A DNA stretch of 64,000 nt from Gp6-AA40 sp032156805 (GCA_032156805.1 JALDXQ010000005.1:1-64000), one strand, 5' to 3'; positions 27,273-36,640 are shown, numbered from the stretch's first letter. Program-made: numbers and translations. The notes: a model not told the origin generated them from the sequence alone.

Positions 27273-29075
27273 TCAGTGGCCACGGACCAACAGCCGATCA
27301 ATCGCCTCGCACGTGAGCACAGCCTGGATCTCGCGCACGTAGTTACCCCGTCCGGCGCTGTGATCGCGGGCGACCCGCTCGAGCGTGTCGGGATTCCAGT
27401 ACGGCAACCGCATCGTCCGAGGATCCGTGAGCACACGCTTCACATGCGCTGACAGCTCCTTCCGGAACCAGTGCCGATACGGAAGATAGCGGTGGCGCTT
27501 GCCACGCGTCGCAAGGGCGTTGACCAACGGTTCCAGCGGGGCCAGCCGGCGAGGCACACCCTCCTGGGACAGATAATCGATCTTCGAGCTCACCTTGTGG
27601 AGCATCCACCTCGCTCGGTTGAAGACTCCCTTCCCGTCGCCGATCACGCCCATCGTTGTGGGAATCCGGTTCAACGTCCGACTGGCATGGTTCTCGATCA
27701 GCCGAAGGGCGGAGGCAGGCGAGCGGTGCGTCGATGACGGGGCCCGGAACGCTAGCCCCACGAGACGGTTGTCCAGATACGGCGTGCGGAACGTGATCAG
27801 GGAGCGCGCCGCCGAAAGCGTGCCGAACAGTTTCCAGGGTATCTCTCGAAACGCGGCGAACGTCACTGGATGCTCGGCGCCGATCCGGGGGTTGTGACCC
27901 GCGTCCGCGATCTTTCGGGCGAACTCGGGCTCGAACAATTCCTGCAGCAGGTCGACGGGCTTGAACTGGGAGACGCTTCTCAGCACCTCGCTGCCGTAGT
28001 TCCCGGTCATGCGTATTGGCGACAGCTCTCGTGCCAGCGCGTTCAGGTACGGTTCGTGAGCGACGGACGCCCCCCCGCACGCGTCAGTTGCATAGACGGT
28101 ACGATCCACCCAGCTACCGTAGTCCGACAGGAACTCGTCGCCGATGCGGAGGACACGATGCTCGAGCCCGCAGGCGGTGGCCACACGTGCGGCCAACACT
28201 TCGTCCACCGTCGACTGACTTTGTGCCGAGAACGTGTAGCAGATCGGCGGACACGCCGTCGCCGGCAGACACGCCATGATCATTCGCGTGTCGAGCCCAC
28301 CCGTCAGCGAGATGCCGATCTGCGACCGCGCATCGAAGTGACGCGGCAGAATGCGCCTGAATGTGTCCTCGAAGGCCAACTGGAACTCGTCGCTCCCCAT
28401 CGGCGGCTGGCGCTCCCACGATTCGGGTGTGAAGTAGCGAGACTTGCGAATGCCAGCGGCGTCGAACGTCCAGATCGAGCCGCCCTCGAGCAACCGAACG
28501 CCGCGGAACAGAGTCCGACTGCCCGTCGTGCAACCAATGGCCAGATACTCCGCGACGCTCTCATCGTCCAGAGCCCGCGTCTCTGGCGCGACGCGCAACA
28601 GTGCCTTCGCCTCGCTGGCGAAAAACGTCGCGTCGGTGGTCTCGTAGTAGTAGATCCGCTCCAGACCGTAGCGATCGTTGAAGAGGAACGATTGCCTCGA
28701 GTGCGAATCGATGACAACTGCCGAGAACAGGCCGTTCAGTCGATCGATCATCGACGGCCCGCTCGCGCCGTAGAGGGCCGCCAGCCGCGCCGCGTCGCAG
28801 GACGTGCCGTAATCACCGGTCGAAACATGCTCGTCGGTTGGGACGAGCTCGCCTGAAAACACGACGGACACGCCACGCCCGACGTCATGGTGGACGCGGG
28901 CCGACGCGTCCGAACCTGCATGCGCGGTCCATGCGGCGTAGATGCCTTGCTCCGGCACGAAGCATGTTCCCGACTGGCATTGCGGGTCGTGCCGCATCGC
29001 CGCGAGCATGTCCCCCACGAGCCGCTGACACTCAGCCGGCGGTCTGCGGCTGACGAGCCCCGCTAATCCGGGCAT
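27273..29075 (-). CDS. Asparagine synthase-like protein lacking the N-terminal cysteine
   Basis: About 600 aa from ATG 29075. It has both parts of an asparagine synthase: a class-II glutaminase-like N-domain (FSGELVPTDEHVS, LFSAVVIDSHSRQSFL, LFNDRYGLERIYYYE) and a C-domain with the PP-loop ATP-binding motif SLTGGLDTRMIMACL. The N-terminal nucleophile that should be Cys2 is replaced by Pro (MPGLAGLVS), so it cannot hydrolyse glutamine in the usual way. It may use free ammonia, borrow ammonia from AsnB next door, or perform another adenylation reaction. It overlaps the AsnB gene by 13 bases. Confidence 0.85.
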   Translation of the reverse strand: MPGLAGLVSRRPPAECQRLVGDMLAAMRHDPQCQSGTCFVPEQGIYAAWTAHAGSDASARVHHDVGRGVSVVFSGELVPTDEHVSTGDYGTSCDAARLAALYGASGPSMIDRLNGLFSAVVIDSHSRQSFLFNDRYGLERIYYYETTDATFFASEAKALLRVAPETRALDDESVAEYLAIGCTTGSRTLFRGVRLLEGGSIWTFDAAGIRKSRYFTPESWERQPPMGSDEFQLAFEDTFRRILPRHFDARSQIGISLTGGLDTRMIMACLPATACPPICYTFSAQSQSTVDEVLAARVATACGLEHRVLRIGDEFLSDYGSWVDRTVYATDACGGASVAHEPYLNALARELSPIRMTGNYGSEVLRSVSQFKPVDLLQELFEPEFARKIADAGHNPRIGAEHPVTFAAFREIPWKLFGTLSAARSLITFRTPYLDNRLVGLAFRAPSSTHRSPASALRLIENHASRTLNRIPTTMGVIGDGKGVFNRARWMLHKVSSKIDYLSQEGVPRRLAPLEPLVNALATRGKRHRYLPYRHWFRKELSAHVKRVLTDPRTMRLPYWNPDTLERVARDHSAGRGNYVREIQAVLTCEAIDRLLVRGH

Positions 29076-30979
29076 GTCGCGGGTACCGCGTGCAGAGGTC
29101 GGGGCCAGTCGGCCGCCTGACCTCGCAGCCACTGCTCGAACATCGCCAGGCTGAAAAGCAGCTTGTGATTGTCCTCCCGGCCCGACCGGTGGGCCTCGAG
29201 CAGTTGCCGCACGGGCTCGACGCGGAGCAAGCTGAACATGAGGGAGTCGCTATCGAGCAACAGCTCCGACAACACGCTGTCGAGCGCGGAGTGGAACCAC
29301 TCGTCCACGACGTTAACCGCGAACCCGCGCTTCTTCCGGGCAAGAATCGATTGCGGCAGATATCGCCGTGCCACCTTCCGATGGATCCACTTGCGCTGAC
29401 CGTTGCGAACTTTCATGCCAGCCCCGAGCCGCTGGCCGAACTCGACGACGGTCCTGTCCAGGTACGGAACTCTGACCTCCAGGCCGTGGGCCATGGACAG
29501 CTTGTCGCCGAACATGAGCAGTTCGTCGGGCAGCGACGATCGCAACTCCAGATGTTGCAGCCCACCCAGTTCGTCGAGGTGCTCCATCTGCGGCAGCAGG
29601 TCGCTCCAGTAATCCACGTCGGCCTGCTCGTGACCGTGAGGCAACAGTCCATCCCGGAACAACCCGCTGATCACAGCCGCGGGCACCAGCGAAAACACAT
29701 GCTGGTATCGGCTCAATCGGTCCTCAATGCCGAGCGAGTAGACGCCTCGCTTTGCGGTCTCGCTACGCGGCAGACGGTTGACAGCCGCGCCGATCACCTG
29801 CCGCAGCGCCGGCGGAAGACTGCGCCAGGTCTTCCCGTAGTGCAGTCCGAGATGACGGCGGTATCCACCGAAGAGCTCGTCCGGTCCCTGTCCGATGAGC
29901 GCGACCTTCACGTCCTCGCGGGCGCGCTGGCACACGAAGTACATCGGGACGATCGACGAGGAGGCGATCGGCTCCTCGACGCATTGCACGATCGCAGGCA
30001 GCGACCGTTCGAACTCCTCGCGATCGAGTTGGACCGAGACGTGACGCGCGTGCAGTATCGCAGCGGTCTCAGCCGCGTCGACGAGCTCGTCGTCCTTGAA
30101 GCTCTCGCCGTAGCCAACCGTGTAGGCGGGCCAGCGCTCGCCAAATTCGTTCATGAGCGCAAGCAGGAGTCCCGAATCCAAGCCCCCGCTCAGCAGGATG
30201 CCGACTGGCACATCGCTCAGCAGGTGGCGCTCCACCGCCGCCTTGTACAAGTCGAGCAGCTCGCGCGCGGCCTCCTCCTCGTCCTTTTCGCTGGAGAACG
30301 GCACCGGTGTGTAGTCGTACCAGCGTTGCTCGCGGCACACGCCGTCCTCGACGACCAGCATCGTTCCCGGTGCGAGCTTACGGATTCCCTCGTAGATGGT
30401 CGGGGGGGATGGCGTGTATCGAAACTGAAGGAATCGGCTGAGCGCCTTCGGATCCACGTCCGGTCTGTCGCGACCCGCCGCCACGACCGCGCGGATCTCC
30501 GATGCGAACGTCAGACAGCCATTCGCAACCCGGTAATACACCAGTTTGATGCCCATCGCGTCGCGAGCAACGACGAGCCGCCGCCGGACGGCATCCCAGA
30601 TGGCCAGACCGAACATGCCATTGAGGCGCTCGAACACGCCAGTCCCCCACTGCTTGTACCCGTGGACGATGACCTCGGTGTCCGACTGCGTTCGAAAGCG
30701 ATGCCCCGCCTGCTCCAGGATCGTGCGCAACTCCTTGAAGTTGTAGATCTCCCCGTTGAAGATGACCCATGTCGTCCCGTCGTCATCCGACATCGGCTGG
30801 TGGCCGCCCGAGAGATCGATGATCGACAGACGCCGGAAGCCGAGCCCGAGCGGGCCCGACATGAAGTAACCCTCGTCGTCAGGCCCACGGTGCGCGATCG
30901 ACGCGGCCATGCGCCGAATCACTTCGGGACTGGCGGGTTCCTCATGCTGGAAGTTGAACTGTCCTGCGATACCGCACAT
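29063..30979 (-). CDS. asnB: Asparagine synthase (glutamine-hydrolysing)
   Basis: About 638 aa from ATG 30979, where the mature N-terminus MCGIAGQFNF places the catalytic Cys2 correctly. Also seen: HRGPDDEGYF, RRLSIIDLSGGHQPM, FNGEIYNFKELR, the ATP-pyrophosphatase motif ILLSGGLDSGLLLAL, and the C-terminal EVRVPYLDRTVVEF. In glycan clusters such enzymes are thought to amidate uronic acids or other carboxyls rather than aspartate. Pairing here with ugd fits amidation of a glucuronate-type residue, which is inference. It starts 2 bases after the toroid gene. Confidence 0.9.
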   Translation of the reverse strand: MCGIAGQFNFQHEEPASPEVIRRMAASIAHRGPDDEGYFMSGPLGLGFRRLSIIDLSGGHQPMSDDDGTTWVIFNGEIYNFKELRTILEQAGHRFRTQSDTEVIVHGYKQWGTGVFERLNGMFGLAIWDAVRRRLVVARDAMGIKLVYYRVANGCLTFASEIRAVVAAGRDRPDVDPKALSRFLQFRYTPSPPTIYEGIRKLAPGTMLVVEDGVCREQRWYDYTPVPFSSEKDEEEAARELLDLYKAAVERHLLSDVPVGILLSGGLDSGLLLALMNEFGERWPAYTVGYGESFKDDELVDAAETAAILHARHVSVQLDREEFERSLPAIVQCVEEPIASSSIVPMYFVCQRAREDVKVALIGQGPDELFGGYRRHLGLHYGKTWRSLPPALRQVIGAAVNRLPRSETAKRGVYSLGIEDRLSRYQHVFSLVPAAVISGLFRDGLLPHGHEQADVDYWSDLLPQMEHLDELGGLQHLELRSSLPDELLMFGDKLSMAHGLEVRVPYLDRTVVEFGQRLGAGMKVRNGQRKWIHRKVARRYLPQSILARKKRGFAVNVVDEWFHSALDSVLSELLLDSDSLMFSLLRVEPVRQLLEAHRSGREDNHKLLFSLAMFEQWLRGQAADWPRPLHAVPATCPD

Positions 30980-30981
30980 TG

Positions 30982-32277
30982 CTAAGTGGCCTCTTGATGG
31001 CTCCGCGATCCGCGCGTGCTTATCCGGCCCGGCGGCCGAGTGGCTTCCCGAAGATAGAACGCGAGGCTCCGAAACATCTGGGACTGCGCCCATCGATGCA
31101 TTGGCACGTTGTCCCACCCCACGAGCAGCTGTCGTGACCGGAACGACCCGTCGGCTTTCGTCCAGTTCGTGACGATGTCCTTGACGACGCGTTCGAGGAC
31201 CGGCTCCAACTGCGGGAAGCGGTCACGGAGCAGGACGCAGAGGTTGATGCATTCGGCGCAGTCGTACAGCTCCCGCCTGTAGACAGTCAGACGCGGGGCC
31301 CGGGCGAACGGGCGCGGCAGGCCGTCGGCATCGAAGAGGTGCGTGAGGTAGTACTCGACGCCGCGCGTCAACGCGGCCAGGCAGCCGGCGTGGCCTGTCA
31401 GTGTGTGTATCTTCGCCAGCGCCTTCATCACAAAACACGTGTGAAAGTGATCGACGAAATCCCGGACGCCGTCCACCGCGTACGGCCACGAGCCGTCCGG
31501 GTTCTGATTTTCGAGCACGAAGTTCAGGTTCCGCTCCGCGGTCAGCCAATGCTCCCGATCGGACAAGACCTGAGAAGCACTGGTCAGCATGGATGCCCGG
31601 TACGCCGCAGCGTTGATCACGCCTCCCCTGTCGTCCGGTGTGTATGAACAGGTGCTGGCGCGATCAGAGGTCGGAAAATCCTTGATGTCCCCGCGTGCAT
31701 GCCGGGTAATCGATTCGAGCGCCTGCCGCCACTCCGCCCGTCGATCCAACTGCCACACGTGGAGAAACGCCTCGTAAACGTAGGGCGTCGTCGTGATGAG
31801 CGGCGTATCCTGACGGATCACCCCTCCCCTCGTCACCCAATCAAACGGATAGCCCCAGCAGAGATCCTCGAACTGCCTGCAACGTGACGCGATGAGCGCA
31901 TGCAGGAAGTGGACGGCCCGGTCCAGATGCGGCCGTTCACCGTTGACTTCGAAGAGGAACGCAAATCCCATCGCGTAGTGGGCGTCTGCGATCGGAAACC
32001 TGAGTGGGCGATGGAACAGGCGCCGGGCCGATGGCACGAACGCCTCGCAGAAGACCATCGGGGCGACGGCCGCCACGCCGAGCGCTCCACGCCGGTAATA
32101 CAGCGCCTTCGCCCGGCCGCCAATGGGGCCGGCGAAGAAGCTCTGATGGTCGAAAGATGTCTCCCCGAAGCGCTCGAGCCACGACACGAATCGCAACAGC
32201 GCGTCCGTCACGTCGCGCGCAAGCGGCGGTGGAGAAACGGCGCCGTGCTGCACGAGTGATTCAGTTGCGGTCGACAT
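30982..32277 (-). CDS. Alpha/alpha-toroid (terpenoid cyclase-like fold) protein
   Basis: About 431 aa from ATG 32277. No signal peptide is obvious. The sequence is a series of amphipathic helices with aromatic, Gly and Pro-containing loops; one QW-like motif (ENQNPDGSWPYAVDG, about residue 255) recalls the terpenoid cyclase/prenyltransferase toroid fold. Such proteins recur in EPS clusters; the same fold is also used by glycan lyases and hydrolases, so a terpene role is not implied. Function unknown. It overlaps the deacetylase-like gene by 17 bases. Confidence 0.55.
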   Translation of the reverse strand: MSTATESLVQHGAVSPPPLARDVTDALLRFVSWLERFGETSFDHQSFFAGPIGGRAKALYYRRGALGVAAVAPMVFCEAFVPSARRLFHRPLRFPIADAHYAMGFAFLFEVNGERPHLDRAVHFLHALIASRCRQFEDLCWGYPFDWVTRGGVIRQDTPLITTTPYVYEAFLHVWQLDRRAEWRQALESITRHARGDIKDFPTSDRASTCSYTPDDRGGVINAAAYRASMLTSASQVLSDREHWLTAERNLNFVLENQNPDGSWPYAVDGVRDFVDHFHTCFVMKALAKIHTLTGHAGCLAALTRGVEYYLTHLFDADGLPRPFARAPRLTVYRRELYDCAECINLCVLLRDRFPQLEPVLERVVKDIVTNWTKADGSFRSRQLLVGWDNVPMHRWAQSQMFRSLAFYLREATRPPGRISTRGSRSHQEAT

Positions 32278-34102
32278 GAGAATCGCGTGCGGACCGGAGC
32301 GCACCGGCCAGGCGAATCCTTCCGGGAACGATGTAGTTGTCCCGCGCTTCCGAGAGATACCGCCGCAACCCCGTTTTCACCCGCTGCCGCAACGGCGCTG
32401 GGCGATGAATCACTCGTGTGCGGGCGTCGAACTGCACGCGCACGAGCAGTGCGTCGCCGGCCTCGACGTCTACCTCACAGTGAAGGCAGCCTTCACGAGT
32501 CTCCCAATCGATCGAGCGGGAGTCCGCGTACACCGCTGTAACGCTGGACGGATCGGGCTCACGTTTCGAGACCCGAATTCGCATCCTCTCCGTGCCTGAA
32601 TTCTGGAGCCTGAGTTCGTTGCCGTACATCTCGACGTCGACGACGTCCACTGCGGGAGTGCTGTGTCCGGCTTCCCTGGACGCCGAAGCGCAAGGCCCGA
32701 AGGCGGCAGACGGACCGGCCGGCCTCCAGCGATAGCTGTGCCGCACAAGCTCGCCAAGGCTGCGCCACGTGATGGCCGTCTTCAGCGCGTTGAGCCGCTC
32801 GACGAACGCCGCGAGCTCGACGCCGCCGTCGCCGCAGAAGTCGTGGTGGATCACGATGATGATTGGTTTGCCCAGAAGCGCGTCGAACGCGAAGTTGGCG
32901 ACTCCGTCGCGCGGATATCGCCGGGTAAACAAAGGAAAGCCATAACGCGTGACGGCCACGTCCCACACGTCCGACACCTTCAACCTCGTTCGGCTCGCGT
33001 CGATGCTGGCGATCTCGGTGTTGACCGCGGCGACATAGTTGCTGTGTTTCAGCGCTTCCATCGCCGCCGTCGAAAAGACGCCCTGCGGGAACACCATCAC
33101 TTCGTCGTGGTGGATGCCGGTTGCGGACTGGTGCGATCGCATGCGTTCGAGCGCGAGCGTGGCCTTCGCTTGCAGGAGGTGCGCATCAGTGACGCCGAAC
33201 TCGCCACCGGTGTGATCGCAGCCGTGGACTGCCAGAGAGAAGCGGTGCGGGTTATCGCGAAACAGCCGCACGGCATCGGGCCGGCTCCGGCGCCAGTTCC
33301 AGGGAATGAAGGCGATGCTGCTGGAGAAGCGATGCCGCTCCATGGCCGCCAGCAGCGCCGGGAATTCGATGCAGCCGTATGCGCGTCTCAACAGAGGATC
33401 GTCGATGACGAGACATGCGCTCGTGCCAGGCGACTGCCACGAGGATTCGCGGAACGCCGACTTGATGTACAAGACCGGTGGTACAGCAGCGAGGAAGTGC
33501 TCTCGAACGTCGAAGTTCCTGAGCCCGACCTCGCGATCCACGTCGACGACGTCTGCTGTGGTCGAGATGTACACCGGGACGCCCTGGTGTTCCACCTTCA
33601 CGAACACTGCGCCCTCAGCAAGCGTCATGAGGCTGCAGGCAGCGCTGCCGAGCGACTCCATAACCGGCACGTCAGCGGGTGCGGCTGCATCGCACTGAAC
33701 GCCAGACATGATGCCGCAGAATCCCTCCACCCCCTCCGCTACGGCAACGTGCCCGCGGCCACTTCGCGGGGCCAAGCGCGCACCGGTGCAAACTCTCGGC
33801 AAAAGGCGGTCGAGCGTTTCGCGCTCCGTCGACGCGTACACGAACGCCGAATGCACGTGGCGACGCCACAGGTCGCCGGTTTCCGGCCGACGTTCCAGTT
33901 CTTCCACGAGGCGCAGGAATTGATCCGATCGCGCGAACAAGCGGCAGCCACGCTCCGGGGACCGACCAATCTGGTCCAGACTGCGCGCACCGGGGAGGAC
34001 TCTCCATGGCACGCCAAAGAACTCCAGCATCCGCGCCAGGCTTCTGCCAGCCGTGGACAACTCCCCGCCGTCGGTGAGCAGGAGGGCCTCAGGATTGCCC
34101 AT
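32261..34102 (-). CDS. Polysaccharide deacetylase-like protein
   Basis: A 613-aa protein. The middle (about residues 215-450) has a NodB-like TIM-barrel pattern: SACLVIDDPLLRR for the catalytic Asp pair, FIPWNWRRSRPDAVRL, the metal-binding LAVHGCDHTGGEFG, and IIIVIHHDFCGDGG. The N-terminal 200 residues (LLLTDGGELSTAGRSLARM...) and the C-terminal beta-rich 120 residues (NELRLQNSGTERMRIRV) are without named domain. No signal peptide is visible, so it may act on a lipid-linked precursor in the cytoplasm. It overlaps the ACP gene by 14 bases. Confidence 0.6.
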   Translation of the reverse strand: MGNPEALLLTDGGELSTAGRSLARMLEFFGVPWRVLPGARSLDQIGRSPERGCRLFARSDQFLRLVEELERRPETGDLWRRHVHSAFVYASTERETLDRLLPRVCTGARLAPRSGRGHVAVAEGVEGFCGIMSGVQCDAAAPADVPVMESLGSAACSLMTLAEGAVFVKVEHQGVPVYISTTADVVDVDREVGLRNFDVREHFLAAVPPVLYIKSAFRESSWQSPGTSACLVIDDPLLRRAYGCIEFPALLAAMERHRFSSSIAFIPWNWRRSRPDAVRLFRDNPHRFSLAVHGCDHTGGEFGVTDAHLLQAKATLALERMRSHQSATGIHHDEVMVFPQGVFSTAAMEALKHSNYVAAVNTEIASIDASRTRLKVSDVWDVAVTRYGFPLFTRRYPRDGVANFAFDALLGKPIIIVIHHDFCGDGGVELAAFVERLNALKTAITWRSLGELVRHSYRWRPAGPSAAFGPCASASREAGHSTPAVDVVDVEMYGNELRLQNSGTERMRIRVSKREPDPSSVTAVYADSRSIDWETREGCLHCEVDVEAGDALLVRVQFDARTRVIHRPAPLRQRVKTGLRRYLSEARDNYIVPGRIRLAGALRSARDSHVDRN

Positions 34103-34406
34103 ATTCGACGGATTGGAGAACCGATCGAACGACGTCGATCCAGTCGGCCACGGTCGTCGCCTTCGAGGTCAAGCCCCTTGTGTTCAGCTCGTCGATCACG
34201 TTGGCGTTCGTGTCGACGGTAGTCGTCATCTGCTCCTCGAGCGCAGCCATGAAATTGACGAACGCCATCGAATCGAGCTGCCCCCCCTGGCCAACCAGAA
34301 CGGTGGCTGGTGCCTTCACGAGAATGTTGTCTTCGGGCTGGACCTCGTTAACCTGGTCGATGGCCCGATAGACGATGCCCTGAGCATCCGTCCGATCGAA
34401 TCCCAC
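34089..34406 (-). CDS. Acyl carrier protein
   Basis: A 105-aa acidic protein from GTG 34406, with GAGAGG in front. The pattern fits a stand-alone carrier protein: Ser46 in QLDSMAFVNFM is the likely phosphopantetheine site, and the following helix (NFMAALEEQM) and C-terminal TVADWIDVVRSVL complete the four-helix bundle. It lies 15 bases after an LbH acyltransferase and next to an FkbH homologue, a pairing known from glyceryl-ACP and related starter units. It is clearly not the fatty-acid acpP, since no fab genes are near. Confidence 0.8.
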   Translation of the reverse strand: MGFDRTDAQGIVYRAIDQVNEVQPEDNILVKAPATVLVGQGGQLDSMAFVNFMAALEEQMTTTVDTNANVIDELNTRGLTSKATTVADWIDVVRSVLQSVEYGQS

Positions 34407-34421
34407 AATGCCTCTCGATGA

Positions 34422-34949
34422 TTACGAGCCGCTGCGGGCCCGGGGCGCGCTGCTACGAGTGCGTGCCCGGACGGGCATGAGACCACGGATGAAATCCTCC
34501 ATGGTCTCGGCGGTTGCGAGCGGTACCCGCACTTTCGCGACCGGCCTGGCCGCTTCGTTGGCCACGAATGTGCGTGGCGCCACGTTTCCATTGACGACGA
34601 CGCCGGCGCCAACAACGGCGCCTTCTCCGATCGTCAGCAGCCGTCCCCCTGACGTAATCACCACGCTGTTCGGCCCGACGTACGCATCCTTGCCGATTAC
34701 GATGCGGCCAACGCCGCGGGTGTGCGCCATGATGATGGCGCGGACGCTGATCTGGGCGCCGTCGTGAATCTCGACGGCCTCCGGATATTCGTTCTCCAGA
34801 TACACATCGTCGGCGATGAAGACATCCTTTCCAACGGAGACACCGCGCAGACGGTGTAAGAACGGCCGAACGCCCGTCGCCCCAGGGAGATTACGGGCCA
34901 GCTGGTGCAACACGCGATTGGCAAGCCGGCGGAAGACGTTCTTGCTCAC
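34422..34949 (-). CDS. Left-handed beta-helix acyltransferase
   Basis: 175 aa from GTG 34949, whose GTG overlaps the TGA of the FkbH-like gene (GTGA); an alternative upstream frame exists but runs inside that gene. Hexapeptide-repeat strands are visible in order: GKDVFIADDVYLENE, VEIHDGAQISVRAIIMAHT (catalytic-type His), IVIGKDAYVGPNSVVITSG, LTIGEGAVVGAGVVVNGNV, PRTFVANEAARPVAKV. These are WbbJ/maltose-acetyltransferase-like features. Usual donors are acetyl-CoA or similar; with an ACP and FkbH encoded on either side, an ACP-bound acyl donor is plausible. Confidence 0.8.
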   Translation of the reverse strand: MSKNVFRRLANRVLHQLARNLPGATGVRPFLHRLRGVSVGKDVFIADDVYLENEYPEAVEIHDGAQISVRAIIMAHTRGVGRIVIGKDAYVGPNSVVITSGGRLLTIGEGAVVGAGVVVNGNVAPRTFVANEAARPVAKVRVPLATAETMEDFIRGLMPVRARTRSSAPRARSGS

Positions 34950-36640
34950 ATGCCTGGCTGAGCCGAAATGGGAGCAGCGTCGTGGACGGCTGCACTCGAG
35001 CCCTGAAGCGGCAGCCTGAACGAACAGCCTTCTCTGGTCAATGCCGGATGGGCGGCGAGCCACGTCGCACACGGCTGATTCTTCGCCGTTGGAATCAGCT
35101 CGCCAAAGAGCTCGGTGCAAGCTGCCTCGCCTGCGTGTTTCGCCACCGTCCGGAGCATCGCGTCCTCGACGCCACGACCCATCACCCGGCAACTGAGGAC
35201 GAAATCGACGAGCCGGCCACGCTCTCCCTCGATCGCGAGGCTGCTCAGGCCGGATAGACCATAGTCGCCAAACCTGTCCGACACGCGAAACGTCCAGAAC
35301 GTGCGCCCCGTGGCGCGCGACCAGGCGAGCAGTTCGGCTGCGGTCAATCGACGCGTGCTGAGGTTCATCTGGTTCGTCTTGTTGAGCAACTGCGTCGCGC
35401 GTTCGAGGTTGGCTTCGTTCAGCGGCTCCGGAACAACGCGCAAGTCGAGCATCGCGAGCCAGTCATCGAGCGAGCCGACGTTCGCCTTCGCGGCCGAGCG
35501 CTCGCGCTCGGCGACGTACATCGCGGAACGGGCGCGGTCCTCGTCGCTGATGTACGGGTTATCGAAGTAGCGCAGACCGCCAAGAAACGCGGGGTACAGC
35601 ATCGGGTCGGCCGGGAGCTCGGGGACCAGCACCTGGGGCAATGCCTCCTTCACGCGCGCACGTTCGAACGGGCTGTCGTCGAGGAACACGGCGGAGTCGA
35701 GGCCGAGATTCAGCTCCTTCATGAGCTCGGCAATATTCGCTGCCTTGTCGCCCCAGTTGATCCGCCAGGCCGCGAAGTCTTTCAGGCGGAGAACCATTTC
35801 CGGGTGCGTGCGAAACGCGTCGAGCGCCACCGCTTCTTCGTTCTTGCTGACGATCGCCAGCAGCACACCGCGGTTGCTCAAGTTCTGCAGAGCGCGCTGG
35901 AAATCGGCGAACGCCTCGCCGGCGGCATCATGACCACCCAGCCGCAACCGCTCGACGCCATCGTCGCCGACCACTCCTCCCCATAGTGTGTTGTCCAGAT
36001 CCAGGATCACCACTTTCCTGCTCCGGCCGTTGATGCCGGCGAGAGTCGAGGCGATATCGTGGGCCGCTTCCTGGAAGACGCGATTGTGAAAAGGTGTCTT
36101 CGACATGTACCAGAGCCGTGCGTGGTAGGCAGATGGCCCTGCGGCCTGGAGCCAGCGTTGGCTGTCGAGCAGAGTGATCCGTCGCTCGCCCCGGCAGCAC
36201 TCCGCGAGCCTCAGGTTCATGCGCATCAACGCATTCGTCACGCCGGCATCGCTCATCAGATCGAGCGGTCCGAGGCCACGGCCCGGATCAGGAGAGACCC
36301 ACGATGGTACAAGGATGTTCCTCACGCTCTCGGGGACCCTGTCGAGCATTGCGACGAACGCGTCGACATCGGCCAGCAGTTCCTCGACGGAAAACTCCTG
36401 GTGACGAAGGGCCTTCTGAAATGCAGGGACGGCTAATTGCGGGAGCGTCCAGACGACGATCACATCGAGCCCGGCGGACCAGAAGTCCGCCGACGGATCG
36501 AGCAACACTGCGCCCGGCTCGCCGGCGGGCGCCTGTACGGATTTCAGGCGGGCTGGGCCTGAGACCTTTTCGAGGCAGGCCGCCAAATTGAGCGTATTGA
36601 AATGCGAGAGCAAACCGATGCGGAGATCCGACATTGCCAC
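34946..36640 (-). CDS. FkbH-like HAD-IIIC protein
   Basis: A 564-aa protein (start at 36640 or the second Met, 36634). The HAD domain starts with the nucleophile motif VVILDLDNTLWGGVVGDDG (D214-x-D216-x-T218), then LLAIVSKNEEAVA and VFLDDSPFERARVK; the C-terminal 160 residues hold the FkbH-type GNAT-like part (LNKTNQMNLSTRRLT, RFGDYGLSGLSSL). FkbH-like enzymes take the glyceryl group of 1,3-bisphosphoglycerate and load it onto an ACP. The N-terminal 200 residues are the usual extra domain. The ACP gene is two genes downstream. Confidence 0.88.
   Translation of the reverse strand: MAMSDLRIGLLSHFNTLNLAACLEKVSGPARLKSVQAPAGEPGAVLLDPSADFWSAGLDVIVVWTLPQLAVPAFQKALRHQEFSVEELLADVDAFVAMLDRVPESVRNILVPSWVSPDPGRGLGPLDLMSDAGVTNALMRMNLRLAECCRGERRITLLDSQRWLQAAGPSAYHARLWYMSKTPFHNRVFQEAAHDIASTLAGINGRSRKVVILDLDNTLWGGVVGDDGVERLRLGGHDAAGEAFADFQRALQNLSNRGVLLAIVSKNEEAVALDAFRTHPEMVLRLKDFAAWRINWGDKAANIAELMKELNLGLDSAVFLDDSPFERARVKEALPQVLVPELPADPMLYPAFLGGLRYFDNPYISDEDRARSAMYVAERERSAAKANVGSLDDWLAMLDLRVVPEPLNEANLERATQLLNKTNQMNLSTRRLTAAELLAWSRATGRTFWTFRVSDRFGDYGLSGLSSLAIEGERGRLVDFVLSCRVMGRGVEDAMLRTVAKHAGEAACTELFGELIPTAKNQPCATWLAAHPALTREGCSFRLPLQGSSAAVHDAAPISAQPGM

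Noticed and set aside
29090..30985. 631-codon plus-strand open frame opposite asnB
   Set aside because: Antisense mirror of a clear asnB gene; the translation has no protein-like motifs.
32663..34222. 519-codon plus-strand frame opposite the deacetylase-like gene
   Set aside because: Antisense shadow; low-complexity Arg/His-rich translation.
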